In this document: piece after piece, positions 54,616-62,700 of the stretch | Layout: the number at the start of each line of letters is the position of its first letter | How positions within the stretch are numbered: position 1 is the stretch's first letter | Position numbers and translations under genes: made by a program | Notes under the pieces: generated by a model | What the model was told of the DNA's origin: nothing | The model's database searches: none | What the model saw: only the letters and a program-made list of their open reading frames with translations | NCBI RefSeq assembly: GCF_900119825.1 | Contig: NZ_FPKR01000002.1 | Coordinates: forward strand, 332,681 to 396,680 | DNA length: 64,000 bases | Direction of reading: 5' to 3' | From: Chitinimonas taiwanensis DSM 18899 | GTDB lineage: Bacteria > Pseudomonadota > Gammaproteobacteria > Burkholderiales > Chitinimonadaceae

Positions 54616-56538
54616 ATGTCTTTACTCAGGCAGTTATGGCTGGTGGTGGTGATTTCCACCCTGATGGCCTTTGTAGGTGGTTTCGTGGTCAATCTGAGCA
54701 CAGCGCGCCAGTATCTGGAGCAGCAGCTGCTAACCCAGAGCAGCGACAATGCCGCCTCGCTGGCGCTGTCGATGTCGCAGCAGAGCAAGGATGCCGCCAC
54801 GGTGGAGCTGATGGTCAGCGCGCTATTCGATTCCGGCCACTTCCGCCTGGTGCGCTTCGAGGATGTGAACGGCAAGCTGGTAACCGAGCGGCGCAGCCAT
54901 GAACAGGCTGACGAGGTGCCAGCCTGGTTTACCCGCCTGGTACCGCTGCATGTGCAGGCTGGCACTGGCATGGTGTCGGATGGCTGGAAGCAGGCCGGGC
55001 GCGTCACGGTGATTGCCCACGAGCGCTTTGCTTACCATTCGCTCTGGCATGGTGCGCTGACCTTCCTGGCCGTGATCGCGTTGACCGGCCTCTTGTCCGG
55101 CATCGCCGTCACCGCGCTGATCCGCTGGGTGCGCCGGCCGCTAAGCGAGCTGGTAGCCCAGGCGGCGGCGATTGGCGAGCGGCATTTCGTCACCATACGC
55201 GAACCGAATGTGAGCGAGCTGCGCCTAGTGGTGCGCACCATGAATGCCATGGTCGACCGGGTGAAAGCCATGTTCAACGAGCAGGCTGCGCGCATCGATG
55301 AGCTGCGTACCCACGCCAACCGCGATGCGCTGACTGGCCTGCCCAACCGTGACAACTTCATGGGACGGCTACGCCAGGCCATGGTCGATGAAATGGCTGC
55401 CCCACGTGGTGCGCTATTGCTGATCCGCCTGCACGATCTGAACGGGGTCAACCGCAGCCTGGGCCGTCTGGGCACCGATGACTATCTGCGCCGGGTCGCC
55501 CAAGCCCTGAGCGGCATTGCCGAGGAAGATGGCGAGCGCCTGCTAGCGCGCCTGAATGGTGCCGACTTCGCGCTGCTGGCGCCCAGCCTGGGTCGTGCAC
55601 GCGCCGAGGCGCTGGCCAAGCAATGTCTGCTGGCGCTGGAAAGCCTGACCCTGGAGGGCTTTGCCGAGCACAACAATCTCGCCCATATCGGCGTCGGCTT
55701 CTATCAGCGCGGCAGTCAGGAACGCAATCTGCTCAGCGCGGCCGACCAGGCACTGGCCCAGGCGGAAAATCAGGGCAGCAATGCGGTGGTGCTCGATAGC
55801 GATGCCGACGACGATGCGAGCACCGTGGCAGAGTGGCGCCAGACCTTGGAGCAGGCACTGGCGGCGCAGCGTTTCGAGCTCGCCTGCTTCCCGGTACTGC
55901 AGCGCAGCGGCGAACTCTTACATCAGGAAGCCGTGCTGCGCCTGCGTGGGCGTGATGGCACACTGCAGACAGCTGGCCAGTTCATGCCCATGGCGGCACG
56001 TTTGGGCCTATTGCCCCAACTCGACCTGGTGGCGGTCGCCCTCGCCTGCCGGCAGATCGCCAAGCAGCCCAAGCCGATGGCGGTCAATCTGTCCTCGGCC
56101 TCGATTGCCGATGCGGGCTTCCTCACCCAGCTGCAAGCGCTGCTCAGCCAGCATGCCGATGCCGCAGCCCAGCTCTGGCTGGAGGTGAATGAATACGGTC
56201 TGCATGGTGATTACGAGCGGCTGAGCCGGCTCTGCGCGCTCGCGCACCGCTTTGGCGTCAAGGTCGGCATCGAGCACTTCGGCCGCCAGTTCGGCCGCAT
56301 CCCGGCGCTGTACGATCTGCGCCTAGACTACCTGAAGGTGGATGGCAGCTTCGTGCGCGACATCCACACTCACAGTGGCAACCAGCAGCTGGTGAAGGCG
56401 ATTGTCGGTGTGGCCGCCGGCGCTGGCCTGCAGGTGATTGCCGAGGCCGTCCACCAGGCGGAGGAATGGACGACCCTGCATGCGCTGGGCGTGGACGGCA
56501 TGACTGGCCCGCTGGCCACCGAGCAATTCCAGGGCTGA
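54616..56538 (+). CDS. lapD: LapD-type c-di-GMP receptor (degenerate GGDEF-EAL)
   Basis: Inner-membrane receptor that binds c-di-GMP inside and, when bound, captures LapG outside. The 640 residues comprise TM1 (7-27), a periplasmic LapD/MoxY output domain (28-145) with SDGW W124 at the position of the LapG-binding tryptophan of P. fluorescens LapD (W125), TM2 (146-170), HAMP, a degenerate GGDEF (NGADF at 314-318) and a degenerate EAL (EAV at 438-440). Both catalytic signatures are broken, as expected of a receptor. The neighbouring lapG and adhesin fix the role. Confidence 0.93.
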   Translation: MSLLRQLWLVVVISTLMAFVGGFVVNLSTARQYLEQQLLTQSSDNAASLALSMSQQSKDAATVELMVSALFDSGHFRLVRFEDVNGKLVTERRSHEQADEVPAWFTRLVPLHVQAGTGMVSDGWKQAGRVTVIAHERFAYHSLWHGALTFLAVIALTGLLSGIAVTALIRWVRRPLSELVAQAAAIGERHFVTIREPNVSELRLVVRTMNAMVDRVKAMFNEQAARIDELRTHANRDALTGLPNRDNFMGRLRQAMVDEMAAPRGALLLIRLHDLNGVNRSLGRLGTDDYLRRVAQALSGIAEEDGERLLARLNGADFALLAPSLGRARAEALAKQCLLALESLTLEGFAEHNNLAHIGVGFYQRGSQERNLLSAADQALAQAENQGSNAVVLDSDADDDASTVAEWRQTLEQALAAQRFELACFPVLQRSGELLHQEAVLRLRGRDGTLQTAGQFMPMAARLGLLPQLDLVAVALACRQIAKQPKPMAVNLSSASIADAGFLTQLQALLSQHADAAAQLWLEVNEYGLHGDYERLSRLCALAHRFGVKVGIEHFGRQFGRIPALYDLRLDYLKVDGSFVRDIHTHSGNQQLVKAIVGVAAGAGLQVIAEAVHQAEEWTTLHALGVDGMTGPLATEQFQG

Positions 56539-56554
56539 CGCGAGCCACCCAGGC

Positions 56555-56588
56555 AATAAAAAGCCCCGCGGAAGCGGGGCTTTTTATT
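56555..56588. terminator. Bidirectional terminator between lapD and the adhesin gene
   Basis: AATAAAAAGCCCCGC (56555-56569) pairs with GCGGGGCTTTTTATT (56574-56588) around GGAA; A5/T5 flank the GC core. Confidence 0.94.
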
Positions 56589-56709
56589 GGGAAAAACTGG
56601 GGAGACAGCCAAACAAGCACTGTCACATCAACCCCTTAGGCCACTGAACCCCGGTGAAGCGCGCCCATCCGGGAAGGACAGGCGCGCAGCGCAGCGGGGC
56701 GTACAGCGC

Positions 56710-59700
56710 TTAGTCGGTAATCAAGCGGTTGTTCTTCAGCAAGTCCTGCACGATGGCATTAGTGTTCAGCAAGCTGGTGCCGTTGCTGTCCACCAAGAGG
56801 TTCACGTTCTGCAGCACGATGGTCTGGTTCTCCTTGCTGGCGTCGTAGACACCGCCGGCAAAGCCGCCGCTGCTGCTCACATGCACGATGGTGCTGTTGT
56901 TGCTGTACTCGAAGTGCAGGTACTGGTTCAGATTGCCCGGGTTCTCGCCCACATGGCTTTCGCCTTGCAGCAGGTCGCGCAGATCAAGCTTGTCGCCCTC
57001 GGTCTTGCTGAAGTCGGTGACCAGATCGGTAGCGCCGCTGACCAGCTTGATCGATGCGTTCAAACCGTAGTCATTGCCGCTACCGGCGTTGACTGCACCA
57101 GCCGTAGCCGATTGATCGCCGAACGACCAGGCGAAGGTATCCGCACCCAGGTCGCCGCGCAGCACATCGCTGCCTGAACCACCTTCGAGGCGGTCATTGC
57201 CCGTGCCGCCGCGCAGGCCGTCCGAACCGCTACCACCGGACAGGTAGTCGTTCCCACTGCCACCGTACAGCAGGTCGTAACCGCCCTGCCCGATCAGCGC
57301 ATCATTGCCCGAGCCGCCGTTGACGATATCGGCCCAGGGATTGCTGACCGACACCTTGCTCTGGTCGAGCAGGCCCGAACCATCGCTCATCAGCAGATTG
57401 CCGGCGCCATCGGCCAAGGTCATCAGGCTATGTGCCTTCACCTCGGCAAAGGTGTGGCCGCTCGAATCGCTATCGCCGGCATAGATCACATCATTGCCCG
57501 CGCCGGCCTCGACATAGTCGTTACCGCCGCCGGCGTCGATGATCTGCGCACCAGCCGCACTGCCGGCCACCACCTGGCCCTGGCCATTCGCAGCGGGATT
57601 ACTGCCCAGCGCTGCACCAGTCAGCTGCAGTACGAAGGCATTGTTGTCCACACCGGCCACCACGGTTTCACCGTAGGCATCGCCGATCTGGTCATTGCCG
57701 TTCGAACCCCACAGCACGACCTGGTCGGTATTGCCATGGATGGTGATGGTGAGCACCGCATTGCTGGTCAGGCCGGCCGGATCCTTGGCGGTGTAGTTGA
57801 TGCGCTCGCTCAGGGTCTCGCCGCCGCGCAATGCATTGATGCGCGCATCATCGTTGTTCAACGTGTAGGTGTAACTGCCATCAGCATTGATGCGCAGCGT
57901 GCCATAGCTGGTGTTGATGACGCTGCCCACGGCCGCTGCGCTGCCGTTGACCGCCTGCACGGCCAGGGTGTCGCCATCCACATCGCTATCGTTGCCGAGC
58001 ACATTGCCGCTCACCACATAGCTGCCCGAATCCTCGGTCACGGAGCCCGCATCCGCACTGGCTACCGGCGCATCGTTCACATTGGCCACCGTGATGGCCA
58101 TGCTGGTCGTGCTGGTGGTCACGGCGCCAGTGCTGCTTTCGATGCTGCGCCCTTCCAGAACCAGGTTGTAGCTGCCGGTGAAATTGCTCGGCGGTACCAG
58201 CTTCAGGCTGCTCAGATTCCAGGACTTGATATCCACGCTGGTATTGCCGGCCGTGGCGGTAAAGCTGTTGGTGCCGTCGCTCAGCACGGTGCCAACCAGC
58301 AGATTCTTGGCCAGCAAGGCGCCCAGCACTTCCGAGCCATCGGTATCGCTGAGCGCATAGGACACCGCGCCAAGCTTGATCTCACTGTCCTCCACACCGC
58401 GGATGGTGAGCGGATAGTAGCCACCGCTGGCATCCGGCCCCACCGTCAGCGGGTCATACACGCCGCCGGCGCTGTCGAGCTGACTGAGCGAGCTGTACAG
58501 CTTGAAGTTGCCATTGGTCAGCTCCTTCGGTGTGGCGCCGTTCACGCTCAGATAAGGCTTGTAAGCACCGACGCCACTGCCGTTGTACACGGCCCAATCG
58601 ATCGTGTAGTAGCCGCTGACGGTCGGGGTGTAGTCGCTGGCGGTGATATTGCCCCAGCTATCGTGCTCCTTGGCCAGCACCTCGGTGCCACCGATGCGCA
58701 GCAGCGCGGTGTCATCCTGGTAGGAGCTGAAGGTATAGGTCTTGCCGGCTTCCAGATAGATCAGGCCGCTGACACGGTAAGCGCCATCGGTCGGAATACC
58801 GGTTGGCGCACCGCCATTCACACCAGCTGTGTAGTTTTCCGGCGCAGTCGACACCGAGGTCGAAGCCGGCGTTGCCGCATTGAGCAGGCTAAGCAGCTGC
58901 TTGACCTCATCGGCCGTGTCCATATTTCCGGCACTGACATTACCCAGCGCGGTGTACTGGCGCACGGTCAGACCATCACCGCCCGGCGAGGTCGAGATCA
59001 GTGCCGAACCATCGGCAGACGACACCCCGCCCATATACAGCTTGGGCGAATCGGCCACTGGGGTCACATCGACGCGCATGGTGGCAGCGCCGGTGTTCAC
59101 CGTGCCATCGCTCGCGCGGTAGGTGAAGGTCGCGTAATCCGCCTGCTGATTGCCCACACCAGTGCCACCAAAGGCATCGGCGCCCGACTCATGCGCATCC
59201 GGCACAAAGCGCAGCTTGCCGGCACTGATATCGGCCTGCGTGAGGCTCTGGTTCTGACTGACCGCCACCCAGCTGCTGCCGTTGTAGTACTCAAGCTTGC
59301 CATCGCTGGGCAGGCTGCGGATCTGGATGGTCAGCGTATTGTCCACATCCGAAGCCTTGAAGTCGGCCCAGTTGAACACATAGGGGCTGTCCTCGCTGCC
59401 CGTTACCGCGGCACCGGCCGCAATCACCGGCGCGTCGTTCACCGCCGCCACCGTCACCGCCACCGTGGCCGAAGCATTGCCGCCCTTACCATCGCCAATC
59501 GAGTAGCTAATGGTGTCGCTGCCATTGAAGTTGGCATTCGGCGTGTAGGTGATCGTGCCATTGGCATTGATCACTACCGTGCCATTGGCCGCCGTAGCGG
59601 TCTGCACGGTCAGTGTATCGCCATTGCGGTCGCTGTCATTGGCCAGCACAGTGATGGTGACTGCCGTGTCTTCATTGGTATTGGTCGTGTCATTGACGGC

Positions 59701-62700
59701 CACCGGCGGGATGGAGCCAGGCAGCACCTGCAGATTGAGCGTGCCGCTGGTGCTGGCAGTCTGGCCCAGCTCGGTCGAGGTGGCGGTCACGCCAATCGCC
59801 AGCGCGCCGTTGTAGCTCGACGGCATGATCAGCTGGGCCGAAGCCAGCTCGCTGCCACTGATGGTGATGACGCCGCCGCTCAGCACATAGCCAGCCGGAT
59901 TGCTGCTGGTGGTGATGATGGAACCGATGGGCAGGCCGCTGAAGCTGAGGCTCAGGCTTTCCGAACCGTCGGTATCGGTCAGCGCGGCACCCACATAGTT
60001 CTTCAGCGTGACAGCCGTCTGCGTGCCACTGCTGCTATTGCCCGACACCACGCCTTGGTACTGGGTCAACACGATATCGTCGATCATCGCGCCACGGCCG
60101 TTTGGATCGAATTGGCTCGCATCAGTGACGATCTTGATGGTCTGGCTGCCCCCGGTACCCACGAAGCTGAAGTGCAGGTTCTGCCAGTTGAAACCGTTCT
60201 GCGGGCTGGTATTGGCGTAGGACGCAATCTTGTTGCCATCTACAAAGATGGCGATACGGGTGAAGTTCTCGTTAAAGCCAGGTCGGCCCGCATAGTCGAG
60301 GGACAGATCGTAGACCGCACCCGCGACCGTGTTGACCGCACGTTGGATGCCCAAGGTCTGAGCATTGCTGCTGGCATTATTCAGTTCCAGCGCATTCAAG
60401 TTGTTTGCCGAACTTAGAACAACCGTGTTCTCGTTACCGCTCTGCGACACCTGCTTATCGCCAGCCCGCCATATCTCAAACACATTGTCGCCGCCCGCAT
60501 AGTTGTCATCCGTCGTAATCAACGTCCAGCCTTCCAGCGCCGGACCGCTCACAAGCTGCGAGCTTTGACCCGAATTCCCCACAGAATCCCAGTTTGTGCT
60601 GACCAGCTGGCTGCTGGCGGCATTCACCAGCGACAAGGTCGGCTGGTCCACCACCGGCGAAATATCCACGCGCACGGTGGCCGTGGCAGATTCCAGGCTG
60701 CCATCAGTGGCCACATAGTTGAAGCGCGTGTAGTCGGCCTGCTGATTGCCCACGCCGTTGCCGCCCAGCGCATCGCTGCCCGACTCATTGGCGTCTGGCA
60801 CGAAGCGCAACAAACCGGCATCAATGGCGGTCTTGCTCAGGGTCTGGCCGGGCGTAACGGTCTGCCAGCTCGTGCCATTGGTCGAGTACTGCAGTAAGCC
60901 GTCGGCCGGCAGGCTGCTGATCTTGATGCCCAGGCTGGCCGCGCTGCTGTCCACATCGGCCACATTGAAGTTGGCCCAGTTGAAGACCAGGGGCACGTCT
61001 TCCGTACCGCTGACCAGACCACCCGCTGCCGTCGGCGCGTCATTCACTGCACTGACGCTGATCGAGATGGTGTTAGGCGCCGTATCGAAGGCATTGGCCT
61101 GATCCTGCACCGAGAAGGTGAAGTTGGCGTAGTTGCTGCCGTTGACATTGGTGGCCGGGGTAAATACCAGGCTACCGAGCTGCGCTGCGCTGATCAGCTG
61201 GCCGGCCGTTACGGCCACGCCACCCAGGGTCAGGCTGCCGGCGGTGGGCAGGCTGTCGATGCGCACGGCCTTCAGGCTATCGCCGCTATCGACATCGCTG
61301 AAGCCAAAGTCCGCCGCGGCGAAGCTCTTGCTGCCATCTTCCTGAATGGTGAAGGTATTGTTCGCGCCGGTCGGTGCATCATTGGCGCCATTCAGTGTCA
61401 CCACCACATTCTGAGTGGCCGTGCCGTCGGCACTCTTCACCACCAGGGTGTCGGTCACGCTCTGGCCGGCAGCCAGCGACTGCAGCGCGCCATTATTGGC
61501 CGCATAGGTCCAGGCACCGGTGCTGGTGTTGAAGGTGAAGCTGCCGTAGCTGCCGGTCAGGCTGGCCGGCGTCTGGAATACCGCCTCGCCACTATCCACG
61601 TCGGCCACGCTCAGTGTGCCGCTGGCGTTCAGGTTGCCGTCTTCCGTCACCGTGCCGGTGGCCGTGCCGCTGATGCTGGCATGGTCATTCGCACCGGTAA
61701 TCGTCACGTCGATCACCTGGCTGGCCGTACCGTCGCTACTGCTGACGGTCAGCGTGTCATGCACGAGCTGACCACCCTTCAGGGCCTGGGTCGCCGCCTT
61801 GCTATTGTCCAGCGCATAGGTCCAGGCGCCGGTGCTGATATTGAAGGTAAAGCTGCCGTAAGTGCCGTTCAGGCTGGACGGTGCCAGGAAGTTGGACTGA
61901 CCACTATCCGCATCGCTGACCGTGAGCGTGCCACTGGCCGTGGCACTACCCGCCAGCGCATTCGCCACCCCACCCGCCTCCAGCACACTGCCCGTGGCCG
62001 TGCCGCTGATGGTCGCCACATCATTGGTGCCGGTAATCGTCACCGTGATGGTATGGCTGGTGCCGTCGGCAGACAGCACGGTAAAGCTCTCCACCTTGGT
62101 CTCACGCGCCTTCAGATACTGCACGGCGCTGTTGGCGACCGTATAGGTCCAGGTGCCAGCCGCGGTGATGCTCAAGCTGCCCAGCGTCGTACCGACCGGG
62201 GTGGCGGCGCCAGCCTGGAAGGTCGATTGGCCAGCGTCGGCGTCGGCAATCGTCAGCGTGCCGCTGTCGGTCAGGTTCGGGGTGGTCGCGTCTTCAGTGA
62301 CGGCGCCAATAGCATCGCCGCTGATCACGGGCACATCGTTGGTGCCGGTGATGGTCACATTGACAGTATGTGTGGTGCCATCGGCTGCCAGCACCGTGAA
62401 GCTTTCCAGCTTGGTCTCACCGGCCTTCAAGTACTGCACGGCGCTGTTGGCGACCGTGTAGGTCCAGGTGCCGGCAGCGGCGATGCTCAGGCTGCCCAGG
62501 GTTGTACCGACCGGGGTGGCGGCGCCAGCCTGGAAGGTCGATTGGCCGGCATCGGCGTCGGCAATCGTCAGCGTGCCGCTGTCGGTCAGATTCGGGGTGG
62601 TCGCGTCTTCGGTGACGGCGCCAATTGCATCACCGCTGATCACCGGTACGTCGTTGGTGCCGGTGATGGTGACGTTCACGGTGTGGCTCGTGCCATCCGC

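Noticed and set aside
54616..56538. LapD homologue as an active diguanylate cyclase or phosphodiesterase
   Set aside because: The signature motifs read NGADF and EAV in place of GGDEF and EAL, and the lapG/adhesin context indicates a receptor.
57430..60417. 995-codon open frame on the plus strand opposite the adhesin gene
   Set aside because: It is the antisense of the repetitive VCBS/cadherin coding sequence. The GC-rich codon bias of the real gene keeps the opposite frame open; the product is a His/Ala/Gly/Arg-rich string with no domains.
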